64,000 nucleotides of DNA. It comes from Salinigranum marinum (GTDB lineage: Archaea > Halobacteriota > Halobacteria > Halobacteriales > Haloferacaceae). The stretch is taken from NCBI RefSeq assembly GCF_024228675.1, contig NZ_CP100461.1:124001-188000 (forward strand). The letters run 5' to 3'. Positions 18,029-26,822 of the stretch are shown here, piece after piece. Made by a program: the position numbers and the translations under genes. Position 1 is the stretch's first letter; each line of letters begins with the position of its first letter. The notes under the pieces are model-generated. The model searched no databases. It was not told the DNA's origin and worked only from the letters and a program-made list of their open reading frames with translations.

Positions 18029-18953
18029 CGAGCGATGGTACCCCGCTGTTCGGCGGGATGCGCGAGTGAGGGAGCCCAGCCACTCGTCCAATGTATCGCC
18101 CCGCCTGCACGCCCGGTACTGGTACCCACCGCTATAATGACATCTATAGTGGTGTAATGGAATACGTTTCGATAGGCCGGTAGACAACTAACCACGGGAC
18201 TTTGCATACCTGTTCGATGTACGATTACTTATCGGAGTTTCGACGGCAGCCAAGCGGGGACAGCCATCGCGTCGCGAAACATGGCTGACAGTAGTATACA
18301 ATTAATTATATTCGATTTTTGGGTTAGTGATCTCTTCGCCCAAAATAGGATTTGATTTGCCAGTTTATAAAATAATAATATTAAAAAAGAATAAAATAAC
18401 TCTAAAAAAGTAGTATAGCTCATATATAACATCGCCGTACATACATGACGACAACGTACACTTGATTTTTAGAATTTTAATTGAACTGGCTGGTCAGTCG
18501 GCTTCGGCACCGTGTCTGGAGATTCGTGTCGGAGAATTCTATATATTCGTTTGAATTTCACGAACTCGTGAATTCGAGCCGGTGACACCCGTGATCGATG
18601 GTCGACTCCGAGCTCAGCTACTTTTGATGACGTTTCGGATCGCCGCTCGACTGTCGACCCGTTCCGAGCCGTTGTCGCTTCTGAGTTGCATCGTGCACAC
18701 CTGCGACGACCGAACGGCGAGAGAGCAGTCCGTGTCGGCGTCGACTGCCGCGACCGGCCGGTGTCGCGATCCGACGAGGCGGGTCACCGCGTCTCCGACC
18801 GGGAAATAATCGTAAACGACCCCGGTACCCGGACGTGAGCCGCTCGGGGTCAAGTCCCGAGGCGCTCGCCTCGGTTCTTCGTCGGGGTCGGATGTATATT
18901 TGTTTACAGCTTAGATAGTAAAAGTACAAGTAAACTGGCCTGCGATCTGTTGT
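18029..18953. other. AT-rich spacer at the edge of the catabolic island
   Basis: About 920 bases without a supported gene. Positions 18290-18480 are extremely AT-rich for this genome (TTATAAAATAATAATATTAAAAAAG), with a further TATA box at 18539-18548. Downstream, GTTTAC (18902-18907) and GTAAAC (18930-18935) form a spaced inverted repeat just before the amidohydrolase gene, with TATA-like sequence (TGTATATTTG) beside it. Small frames here show no family. The composition change suggests a junction of transferred DNA. Confidence 0.45.
18557..18572. promoter_or_regulatory. Palindromic operator candidate
   Basis: TTCACGA (18557-18563) and TCGTGAA (18566-18572) are perfect 7-base arms around AC. 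It lies directly downstream of the TATA-like TCTATATATTCG, where a repressor would block initiation. The nearest supported plus-strand gene begins only at 18954. Confidence 0.4.
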
Positions 18954-20324
18954 ATGCCTCACGACCGAGTGGTAACTGGAGGAACGGTTGTCTCCGAGGG
19001 TCTCCGTCAGGAGGTCACAATCGCGATCGACGACGGTCGGATCTCGGCGCTCTACGATCCGAGCCGAGCTGTTGCGGCAGCAGACGCCGTCGATGCGACG
19101 GGCAAACACGTGCTTCCCGGTGGCGTCGACCCGCACGTGCACATGATGGATCCGGGGAAGACAGATCGCGAAGACTTCGAAACGGGGACTGCGGCGGCTG
19201 CGACCGGTGGAATCACGACCATCGGAGAGCACCACAGAACGGACCCAATGGTGCTCGACGCGGACGTGTTCGCCGACAAACGGGAGTACCTCTCCGCGAA
19301 AGCGCACGTCGACTTCGGCCTCCTAGCCGGCGGCCACCCGGACAACGTCGAGGACCTCCGTGATCTGGAGCGAGCGGGAGCGATCGCTTTCAAGAGCTTC
19401 ACCTGTGAGGTACACGGCGTTCCGGCGCTCAAAAGCGACGCGATGTCGGAGGTCTTCACCGAGATCGAACGGCTCGGTGGCATCAGCATGATCCATCCGG
19501 AAGACGAGCTGATCTTACAGGCCAACGAAGACCGGATTCGAGCCGAGGGTCGAACCGATGGGGAGATCATCCCCGAATGGCGGTCCAGAGAGGCAGAACA
19601 GGTAGCCGTCTCCACGACGCTCCAGATCGCAAAACAGACCGGTGTGTCCCTCTGGTTGGCTCATCTCAGCCATCCAGCGGTCGTGGATCAAGTGACCCAC
19701 GCACGGAACAGCGGTGTCGACGTCTACGCCGAGTGCTGCCCGCAGTATCTATACCTCACGGAGGAAGACGTCGTCGACGACGCACCGTACACTATGTTTA
19801 CACCGCCGGCTCGGGGTGCAGACGAACGCGCCGGACTGTGGGACCGACTGGCTGCCGGCGACATTCACATGATCAACGCGGACCATGCGCCGTCGACCCG
19901 AGAACAGAAAGCCGCTGGTAAAAACGACGTGTTCGAAGCTCCGTTTGGAATCCCGGGCGTCGAGACCGTCTTGCCGCTGCTGTTGAACGGGGTTCACGAA
20001 GGCAAGGTCTCACTCGAACGGGTGGTCGAAGTGTTCTCGACGAACCCGGCCAAGATCACGGGACTGTATCCACAGAAAGGGACGCTACGGGTCGGGAGTG
20101 ATGCTGACCTGGTGATCGTCGACATGGACCGGTCGATGCAGCTGACCGACGACGGCGTTGTCGCAAAGTGTGGCTGGACGCCGTTCGACGGCATGGAAGT
20201 CGTCGGCGTCCCGGAGTCGACGTTCGTTCGAGGGAGTCCAGTGGTCGACGACGGGGTCGTCGGTGAGCCGGGTTACGGTGAGTTCGTGGCACGAGGCCAG
20301 CGCACGACGCTCGATACCGGGTAG
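18954..20324 (+). CDS. Cyclic amidohydrolase (dihydroorotase/hydantoinase/allantoinase type)
   Basis: 456 residues, the usual length of the family. It is predicted to open a cyclic amide or ureide ring hydrolytically with two metal ions. Metal-site features: His61 and His63 in DPHVHMMDPG, the carboxylatable Lys147 in AFKSFTCEVHG, His181 in IHPED, His237 in LAHLSH and Asp310 in NADHAP. The late EVFSTNPAKITGLYPQKGTL stretch is typical of this group. The substrate (hydantoin, dihydropyrimidine, allantoin or another) cannot be assigned. A second paralogue lies at 28691. Confidence 0.88.
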   Translation: MPHDRVVTGGTVVSEGLRQEVTIAIDDGRISALYDPSRAVAAADAVDATGKHVLPGGVDPHVHMMDPGKTDREDFETGTAAAATGGITTIGEHHRTDPMVLDADVFADKREYLSAKAHVDFGLLAGGHPDNVEDLRDLERAGAIAFKSFTCEVHGVPALKSDAMSEVFTEIERLGGISMIHPEDELILQANEDRIRAEGRTDGEIIPEWRSREAEQVAVSTTLQIAKQTGVSLWLAHLSHPAVVDQVTHARNSGVDVYAECCPQYLYLTEEDVVDDAPYTMFTPPARGADERAGLWDRLAAGDIHMINADHAPSTREQKAAGKNDVFEAPFGIPGVETVLPLLLNGVHEGKVSLERVVEVFSTNPAKITGLYPQKGTLRVGSDADLVIVDMDRSMQLTDDGVVAKCGWTPFDGMEVVGVPESTFVRGSPVVDDGVVGEPGYGEFVARGQRTTLDTG

Positions 20325-20347
20325 ACCGCGCCCCGGTCTGTTCGGCT

Positions 20348-20818
20348 TTATCGCTCCGGCAAACACTCGTCGAGCATGTGCCGACCGTCGCCGTTGCGAA
20401 CGTCCCCGACGACGTCCGTGACGTCCTCGAGGATCCTCGTTGCGCGTACCGGCGAGGAAGAACCTCGCAGCTCCTCCAGATCGGTTGCGGAGGTGCTGTA
20501 GACTACTCGGGCGAGCTCGGCACGCCGCATCCCGCTGGCACACATCGGACACGGTTCCGTGCTCGTATACATCACCGTCTCGGACCGTTCTTCGGGGCTC
20601 AGCTCTCGCATCGCCCGGTACGCGAGGTGCAACTCCGGGTGACGGCGGAGGTCGTCCTCCGTCACGACACGGTTGGACGACTCCATGATGATCTCATCGT
20701 CGCGGACGAGCACGGAACCAAACGGATCGTCTCCCCGGGCTGCGGCCTCACGCGCGAGGGCGAACGCTCGTTCCATGTGCGAGTGATGATCGTACTCGTC
20801 GATGTCTTGGGAGGACAT
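20348..20818 (-). CDS. Cytidine/guanine-type nucleoside or base deaminase
   Basis: About 156 residues. Zinc-site motifs of the cytidine deaminase superfamily are complete: HPE (His60, Glu62) and PCPMC (Cys90, Cys93). The STEPCPMCASGM context and the length resemble guanine deaminases and tRNA/base deaminases rather than cytidine deaminase. The start MSSQDIDEYD at 20818 fits the family; longer in-frame starts add unrelated sequence. It converges with the amidohydrolase gene, with a 23-base gap. In this island it could deaminate an amino- or imino-substituted ring before ring opening, which is inference only. Confidence 0.85.
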   Translation of the reverse strand: MSSQDIDEYDHHSHMERAFALAREAAARGDDPFGSVLVRDDEIIMESSNRVVTEDDLRRHPELHLAYRAMRELSPEERSETVMYTSTEPCPMCASGMRRAELARVVYSTSATDLEELRGSSSPVRATRILEDVTDVVGDVRNGDGRHMLDECLPER

Positions 20819-21151
20819 AGAGCTACGTGACCCCAGACGTATAAGAATCATCAGGAATCGCCTCCCGGCGACGGAACCGAATCCAGTCACCGCCACTCCC
20901 GCCCCGAAGCGTCAGCGACGGCGGCTGAAGCCGTGGACATCCGCCGTGACCTCCTGTGAGACACATAGTGCCGGTCTCACCTGTGGCTGGTGAGCGCCCC
21001 CGGACACCCTGGATCTGACGATCCACCCCCCTCCACCCCGACGGCTGGGCTTTCCGGGTACCTCGACAGCGAGAAACATCTGCGAGCGATGTGGATCTCT
21101 CTTGCGCAGTGATCCAAAATTATTAGCCACTGTGGGTTGATTGACCACCTA
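20819..21151. other. Spacer between deaminase and importer ATPase
   Basis: No gene is supported. It contains a GC-rich hairpin-prone patch at 20920-20945 (ACGGCGGCTGAAGCCGTGG), reminiscent of tnpB right-end remnants, and an AT-rich patch CCAAAATTATTAGCC at 21113-21128. The latter is a likely promoter for the ATPase gene at 21152. Confidence 0.4.
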
Positions 21152-22330
21152 ATGAGCCAAGAAGTGCCAAGAAATCTGAATAGCACCCGTCACCGCTCTC
21201 CCCTCGAGACGGACGCCACCTCGTCCGGAACTGACGTCGGTGACGCCGTGCTGGAGATCACTGATCTCAAGAAGACGTTTCAGAACGGATCCGTCCTGGC
21301 GGTCGACAACGTCAGCCTGACCATCGAGTCGGAGGAGTTCGTCGTCCTGCTTGGCCCGTCTGGGTGCGGGAAGACGACGACGTTGCGGTGTATCGCCGGC
21401 CTCGAACTGCCGGACGAGGGAACGATTCGACTGCACGGGAGAGACATCACCGATCTCAAGCCCCACCGGCGGAATCTCGCGTTCGTGTTCCAAGACACGA
21501 CGCTGTTTCCACATATGTCGGTGAAGAAGAACATACAGTACGGCCTGGATATGATGACCGCGCTGTCCGAGGAAGAGAAAACGGAGATGGTCCGCGACGT
21601 TGCCACGCAGCTCGACATCGAGGACAAGCTCGAAGAGAACCCCGGTAATCTCTCCGGCGGCCAGCAACAGCGGGTCAGCCTCGGCAGAGCGATGGTGATG
21701 GACCCGGATCTGTTCTTGCTCGACGAACCGTTCACGGCGCTCGACGCAAATCTCCGCGACCACATGCGGACCAAAATAAAGGAGCTCCAACGGACGGTCG
21801 AGCGGACGATGATCTTCGTGACGCACAATCAGGAGGAAGCTCTGACCGTCGGTGACAAGGTCGTCGTGATGAACGAGGGGCAGGTCTACCAGGCCGGGTC
21901 ACCGTACGAGGTGTACTACGACCCACAGAACCTGTTCGTCGCGTCGTTCATCGGGTCACCGACGACGAACATGTTCGAGTGCACTGTCGGTACGGACGAC
22001 GACGACGCGGTCGTCCTCTCGCACGACGTTCTCGAGTACTCGTTCGTCGGCGAACGGGCAGAACGTCTCCGACCGTTCGTCGGCGAGACTGTCACGCTGG
22101 CCGTCCGTCCCGAATTCATCGAACTCGACGACTCAGAGGGACTCTTCTCGGCTGACGTCCGACTTCGCGAGTCCCACGGTACTCACGATGTGATCTACCT
22201 GGAGCGCGGAGACACGGAGATCGCGGTCATCGTACCACCCGCGCAGATCGAACACGAAGACGAGACGAAGTACATCTCCTTCTCCGAAGACGTCTGGGTG
22301 TTCGGGCAGAGCGGCCAGCGTCTCGTGTAG
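21152..22330 (+). CDS. ABC transporter ATPase, PotA (polyamine/ferric) type
   Basis: About 392 residues. Walker A GPSGCGKTT is at 68-76, Q-loop FQDTTLFPHM, signature LSGGQQQRV from 167, Walker B FLLDEP with Asp191, switch VTHNQEEA, and a C-terminal TOBE-like domain. It is preceded by about 30 extra polar residues. It lies alone on the plus strand, while the two permeases and the binding protein are on the minus strand downstream. Since no other ATPase is near, it most likely powers that importer. ATG 21152 (MSQEVPRN) is chosen over TTG 21137. Confidence 0.9.
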   Translation: MSQEVPRNLNSTRHRSPLETDATSSGTDVGDAVLEITDLKKTFQNGSVLAVDNVSLTIESEEFVVLLGPSGCGKTTTLRCIAGLELPDEGTIRLHGRDITDLKPHRRNLAFVFQDTTLFPHMSVKKNIQYGLDMMTALSEEEKTEMVRDVATQLDIEDKLEENPGNLSGGQQQRVSLGRAMVMDPDLFLLDEPFTALDANLRDHMRTKIKELQRTVERTMIFVTHNQEEALTVGDKVVVMNEGQVYQAGSPYEVYYDPQNLFVASFIGSPTTNMFECTVGTDDDDAVVLSHDVLEYSFVGERAERLRPFVGETVTLAVRPEFIELDDSEGLFSADVRLRESHGTHDVIYLERGDTEIAVIVPPAQIEHEDETKYISFSEDVWVFGQSGQRLV

Positions 22331-22450
22331 ACGACCGTTGGGTCGCCCGGTGGACGTGTCGCTCGTCGCGGTGCGGTCTGGGCTGGAGGTGGTGTTACCT
22401 GAGCGTGTCGGGTCCTTTTCGATGGCCGACACGAACTACGCGATCCGTCT

Positions 22451-22840
22451 CTACTCCTGTGACTGAATGAGTTCGACGCGGTATCCATCCGGATCTTCGA
22501 CGTACGCGAACCTGATCTCGTCCATGTCTGTCGGGTCCTGTACGACCGTGTATCCCATCTCCGACGCTAACTGGGAGACCGTCCGGTCGACGTTCTCCAC
22601 CGAGATCGCGAGGTGATCGACACCCTCCGGGCGAATCTCTGCTTCACCGTCGGGGTCGCTTTTGAACTGTATCTGTGCGCCCTCGTGGCCACCGACGTAG
22701 AAGTTCCGTACCCCGTCGTCCCCGGTGAACTCACGTTTGGCTTCGAGGCCGAGCCCGTCGATGTAGAACCGTTTGCTCGCCTCGACGTCCGAGACGCGGA
22801 TTGCTGTATGAATAAACTCCACAGTTCGGGATACTGCCAC
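22451..22840 (-). CDS. VOC/glyoxalase-family protein
   Basis: 129 residues made of two beta-alpha-beta-beta-beta modules, the vicinal oxygen chelate fold. Candidate metal ligands are His11 in FIHTAIRV, the His in VDHLAISV and the Glu in YRVELIQ, matching the pattern of lactoylglutathione lyase-like proteins. The sequence GLGLEAKREF and the ending DPDGYRVELIQ are characteristic. It is the last gene of the minus-strand block behind the permease (88-base gap). Its substrate is unknown; a role as isomerase, lyase or dioxygenase in the island pathway is open. Confidence 0.85.
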   Translation of the reverse strand: MAVSRTVEFIHTAIRVSDVEASKRFYIDGLGLEAKREFTGDDGVRNFYVGGHEGAQIQFKSDPDGEAEIRPEGVDHLAISVENVDRTVSQLASEMGYTVVQDPTDMDEIRFAYVEDPDGYRVELIQSQE

Positions 22841-22928
22841 CGGGGTATATACTTACGCGGTTTCCTCCGAACACGGAGATCGCGTACCGAATCCCGTTGA
22901 GTCTCTCACCCGAGTTCAGGGAAGACCG

Positions 22929-23849
22929 TCAGGAGCGACCACTGTTGAACGGTTCCGTGATGTCCACGAGGTGATTCAGCACCACGATCAGCACGAGGAC
23001 GGGGATCATGAGGAAGACGGAGACTGCCGATGCGGCAGGGTAGTTCACTCCCTGGTTCACGAGCGTGAACAGGTAGCTCGTGATCTGCCCCTTCCCGCTG
23101 CTGAGTAGACGCGGGACGAGGAAGTTGCCGATCGTCAGCAGGAACACCAGGAATGTTCCGATCGTGACGCCGGGAAGGCTCATCGGCCAGATCACGGACC
23201 GAAAGATCGAGACCGGGGTCCCGCAGAATATCTTCGCCGTGTCGATGTGCTCGTCTTCGACTTGCGTGAGGGAGATGAATATCGGGCCAGTCATGAATAT
23301 CGAGTAGTTGAGTAGATATCCCCACGCAACGGAGATCCGGGTGAACATCAGTGCCAGCGGGGCGTCGATGAGGCCGATCTCTAAGAGTAGCTTGTTCACC
23401 ACGCCGAGCTTTCCGAGCACGGAGAACACCGAGTACATCCGGACGACCTCCATCGTGAAAAACGGGATCAACAGCAGGAGGAAGACGAACAGGCTCTGTG
23501 TGAAGCTGAGGTGAAACCTGAGGTAGTAAGCCAGCGGATAGCCGATCAGAAGGGAGATCGCGACCACGGCGACGCCGTAGAGGAACGTCAGAACCATCGC
23601 GTTGAAAAAGGTCATGTTCATGACGTTTTGATACTGGCTGATGGTGAGTTCGTATACGATGCTGTAGTTCTCGAAGGACATGAACGAGCTGACCACCAGC
23701 ATCAAGAGAGGGATCACCAGAAACGCGACGAACCAGAGAACTGCTCCTCCCAGGATGAGGTAACTGTACGTGATGTTGCTCGGCACCGCTCCACGGCCGA
23801 CTCGCTCGGTCAGTCCGCCGATGTACGACGCCAGGTTTCGTTGGGACAT
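22929..23849 (-). CDS. ABC transporter permease, PotB type
   Basis: 306 residues with six membrane helices. The EAA loop is near EHIDTAKIFCGTPVSIFRSVIWPMSLPG, the contact site for the ATPase. It resembles PotB/CysT permeases of importers for polyamines and other small organic ions. The gene follows the solute-binding protein by 50 bases and is probably cotranscribed with it. With the second permease at 25656 and the ATPase at 21152 it forms a complete importer. Confidence 0.9.
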   Translation of the reverse strand: MSQRNLASYIGGLTERVGRGAVPSNITYSYLILGGAVLWFVAFLVIPLLMLVVSSFMSFENYSIVYELTISQYQNVMNMTFFNAMVLTFLYGVAVVAISLLIGYPLAYYLRFHLSFTQSLFVFLLLLIPFFTMEVVRMYSVFSVLGKLGVVNKLLLEIGLIDAPLALMFTRISVAWGYLLNYSIFMTGPIFISLTQVEDEHIDTAKIFCGTPVSIFRSVIWPMSLPGVTIGTFLVFLLTIGNFLVPRLLSSGKGQITSYLFTLVNQGVNYPAASAVSVFLMIPVLVLIVVLNHLVDITEPFNSGRS

Positions 23850-23899
23850 GACAGTTCTGTTGAATTCGTCTTGTGGATTCGAATCGTCTTACTACCCGA

Positions 23900-25282
23900 C
23901 TACGCGCCGGTGAACTCCTGCCACTGTTCGACCATATACTCGTTTTCGTTGGGAGCGACGTGCCAGGCACCGACCGCGGGCAGGAAGTCCTTGACGCCCC
24001 CCCGGAACCGTGTGTGGCCGTCGGGACTCGACTCGTACTCGCCGTCCGTCCACTCGTAGTTGCTCGGTGTGAACATGAACTGGCCATCGACAGGCTTGCT
24101 GGTTGCCGTGCCCTCGTAGAACCAGTCGTAGAACTCCGTCGGCATTCCAGGCTCGCCCCGAACGAGGTCCTTGTTCGGGTACTGCGGGACGATGTACCCC
24201 GACTGACCGACGAATCCGGCGTACCACGCTGTCAGGTGCAGGTCGAGGAACTTCGCCACTTCGTCCTCGTTGTTCCGGTCGGAGACGCCGGGTTTGAGCG
24301 GGATCGTCCCGCCCATCCAGGCGTCGTACCCCTGTAGGCTCTGTTGGCTCTCCTGCCGTGCAAGCTTCGCGTAGCCGGTGGGAGTGCCGTTCTCCCGCGT
24401 TCCCAGAACCGCAGGCCCCCAGATGTTCCCGATGATCGCCTCCTCGGACGAGAAGAAGTTGATCTGGGTTCCGAGATCGCTGAACAGGGCCTTGAACTGC
24501 CCTGCTTGTTTTTGCTTGACCAGGAAGTCCACCATCGCGTCGATGTGCTCCTGTGTCGGGTCGCTGATCTCGCGGAGCGACGCGTCGACCATCCCCCTGT
24601 CCGCGAGGTGCATCATCGCCACCACGTACGACACCGTGGACAGTTGGTTGAACATCGACTTCCCCTTGTACTTGTCGTCGAAGATGGCACTCCACTCGTC
24701 GACATCGCTGGGGACCTGCCTCGGATTGAACCCGACGGAGTCGGCGTTGAACACGTTGGGATAGAACTGAATCTCGTCTTGAGAATCGACGTCGTTCCAG
24801 ATGACCTCGGCGTGTCGGTCGAACTGGCCGTCGTACACTTCGGTCCCGTTGAGGATGTACTCCGTGACGTTGTCCTCGTTCCAGTTTTCGATGCTTGCGG
24901 GATCGATCGGACTCGCCATATCGTTCCCGATGATCTGCGGCGCCAACTGTCCGCCAGTGAACAGCGCATCAAAGACCTCGTTCCCGCCACTCAAGACCTG
25001 TCTGTTGGCCGCTGCTTGGGCCTTGACCGTGAACTCGGTGTCGATGCCCGTCACTTCCTCGAACCGCTCCCGCTTTCCTTCCCGGAGCCCCCACGCTGGA
25101 CCGAGGATCTGGAGCGGTCTCTCGCCCGTTTCCACGCCACTTTGAGTCGTTTCCGCGGTGCCGCCGTCGCCACCGGCGTCAGTGGCCGAGCTACTACTGC
25201 TCCCGTCGCCTCCCGTACACCCCGCGATGGCAGCCGTCAAGCCAGTACCGGCTGCTGCTAGCAGGTTTCTACGTTTGACCAT
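23900..25282 (-). CDS. ABC transporter solute-binding lipoprotein, PotD type
   Basis: 460 residues. The N-terminus KRRNLLAAAGTGLTAAIAGC is a Tat-like lipoprotein signal, and a Ser/Asp/Gly linker follows. The body has the family 1/8 extracellular solute-binding pattern: LQILGPAWGLREGKRERFEEVTG near the start, with many acidic and aromatic residues as in polyamine-binding PotD proteins. It would capture the substrate of the island outside the cell. An AT-rich promoter region (CATAAATAATTACTGG, 25316-25331) lies upstream. The ligand is not predictable; the neighbours suggest a cyclic or nitrogenous organic compound. Confidence 0.88.
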   Translation of the reverse strand: MVKRRNLLAAAGTGLTAAIAGCTGGDGSSSSSATDAGGDGGTAETTQSGVETGERPLQILGPAWGLREGKRERFEEVTGIDTEFTVKAQAAANRQVLSGGNEVFDALFTGGQLAPQIIGNDMASPIDPASIENWNEDNVTEYILNGTEVYDGQFDRHAEVIWNDVDSQDEIQFYPNVFNADSVGFNPRQVPSDVDEWSAIFDDKYKGKSMFNQLSTVSYVVAMMHLADRGMVDASLREISDPTQEHIDAMVDFLVKQKQAGQFKALFSDLGTQINFFSSEEAIIGNIWGPAVLGTRENGTPTGYAKLARQESQQSLQGYDAWMGGTIPLKPGVSDRNNEDEVAKFLDLHLTAWYAGFVGQSGYIVPQYPNKDLVRGEPGMPTEFYDWFYEGTATSKPVDGQFMFTPSNYEWTDGEYESSPDGHTRFRGGVKDFLPAVGAWHVAPNENEYMVEQWQEFTGA

Positions 25283-25655
25283 TTTTCTTCTACATCGGTC
25301 GATGAATACTCATACGCATAAATAATTACTGGTATATGCAATTGCTATCCGAGCAGAACACAACGTGTGTGCACTGTTTATCGGCTATAACTGACGCACG
25401 GAAAGGGGGGCACCGACGAGACGCCGATGCTGGCCGTGTCGCCTCGGGACCTCGAGCGGGATCGCCCGACCGCCGAGACCAGGCCAGTTAGCCTGAACAA
25501 CCAGTCGCACTGTTCCTCCTGCTCCGATCTCGGATACGAGCCGTTCATCGACCGGAGGATGGGGTCTCTCCTGGCACGACACGGCACGAGACGAATCACA
25601 CCGCGTCGAGAGCGCTCCGAAGTCGGATCGAAGCGGGCCGACGGCACTCACCGTC
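25283..25655. other. Spacer with promoter of the binding-protein gene
   Basis: Separates the second permease gene from the binding-protein gene. The proximal part is AT-rich (25305-25352) with a TATA-like ATAAATAATTA on the minus-strand approach to 25282. The distal 300 bases hold no gene that I can support. Confidence 0.45.
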
Positions 25656-26504
25656 TCAGCTACTGGACGCTGCCGAGCGGCCATACAGTATCAGGGCGAA
25701 ACTCAGGATCAACACGACGATCGAGACGGTCGACGTGAGGGATCCGAGCGCGGCGAGTCCTGGAGTCGGATCGCGCGAAGCGACCGAGTACACCTCGAGC
25801 GGCATCGTGTTGTCCGTCCCCAGCAACAGGAGACTCCGGTCCAGTTCGTTGTAGGACAGCGTAAACGCGAACACGGCCGCACCGAACACCTGGAACTTGA
25901 TTTCGGGGAGGATGATCGTGTAAGCCACCTCGAAGTCGTTCGCGCCGAAGACCCGGGCAGCCTCCTCGTGATCCGTCAGATTTGGCGGCATTCCGGCGAG
26001 AAAGAGGATGAACGAGAACGGGAAGGCCCAGATAACGTGAACTGGAAGCCCCAGCCAGAGTCCCTGCTTGAGGCCGACCACCTCGCCCAAGAATACCGTG
26101 ATACCGATGCCGTACATTATCCCTGGGGTGACAATCCCGAGCAAGAACAGGTAGATGATGAGGTTCTTTCCTCTGAACCGATGACGGAACGCCAGCGCGC
26201 TCCCGGTCGAAAGAACCGTCACGACGACTGTGACAGCAGCCGCCAGTTTGACCGAGTTGACGAACGACGCGGAGAACGCACCGGACTGCAGCACCTCGTT
26301 GTACCAGTCGAGGGTGATGTCAACGAATGGGAACGTTATCCCTCCAGAATTGAACGAAAAGACGAGTAACGCGACCACCTGACTGTATACGAACAGACCG
26401 ACGAGCAACAGATGGATCTGCAACAGGCGTTTCGTGTTGATGGCACTCACGACACTGTTCACTTTCCCGTGCCACACCGATCGAGCCGACGATTTTCCAG
26501 GCAT
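25656..26504 (-). CDS. ABC transporter permease, PotC type
   Basis: 282 residues, six helices. An EAA-type loop is seen at DHEEAARVFGANDFEVAYTIILPEI. It resembles PotC, the second permease of polyamine-type importers, and pairs with the PotB-type gene at 22929. Here the permease precedes the binding protein, with a 373-base gap, an unusual order. The start MPGKSSARSVW gives a basic cytoplasmic N-terminus before the first helix. Confidence 0.9.
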   Translation of the reverse strand: MPGKSSARSVWHGKVNSVVSAINTKRLLQIHLLLVGLFVYSQVVALLVFSFNSGGITFPFVDITLDWYNEVLQSGAFSASFVNSVKLAAAVTVVVTVLSTGSALAFRHRFRGKNLIIYLFLLGIVTPGIMYGIGITVFLGEVVGLKQGLWLGLPVHVIWAFPFSFILFLAGMPPNLTDHEEAARVFGANDFEVAYTIILPEIKFQVFGAAVFAFTLSYNELDRSLLLLGTDNTMPLEVYSVASRDPTPGLAALGSLTSTVSIVVLILSFALILYGRSAASSS

Positions 26505-26822
26505 CTGTTTACTCAGCGCACGTCACGCTGACAAGTAAGCGATTTCTAGCCTGATTGCACTACGATTCACGTGAGGACAGTCGATAGTGTGCAAAATATA
26601 GTTTGTGGTTGGTCCACCCCCACGGCGCTCGGAGACCGCCGGAGGAACGAACCAGTCACTGGGCTCTCGCCCCGTTCGTCTGCGTCACCTCCTGCGGCAA
26701 TCGTGCGACCACGGCCAGCCGACACTCGCAGAGGCGGGGGGTCGACGTTTACGACACTACACCGGCGTGGAGACACGACGTGACCCCGCTAATCGTCCCG
26801 GGGCCGACGGCTCGATCCGTGA
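26505..26822. other. Spacer between permease and aminotransferase
   Basis: An AT-rich patch at 26585-26607 (AGTGTGCAAAATATAGTTTGTGG) may serve as promoter for the permease gene at 26504. I see no gene in the remaining GC-rich part. Confidence 0.4.

Noticed and set aside
18229-18432. Hydrophobic minus-strand frame in the AT-rich spacer
   Set aside because: Rich in Leu, Phe and Ile only because the DNA is AT-rich. No start signal or family; composition unlike haloarchaeal membrane proteins.
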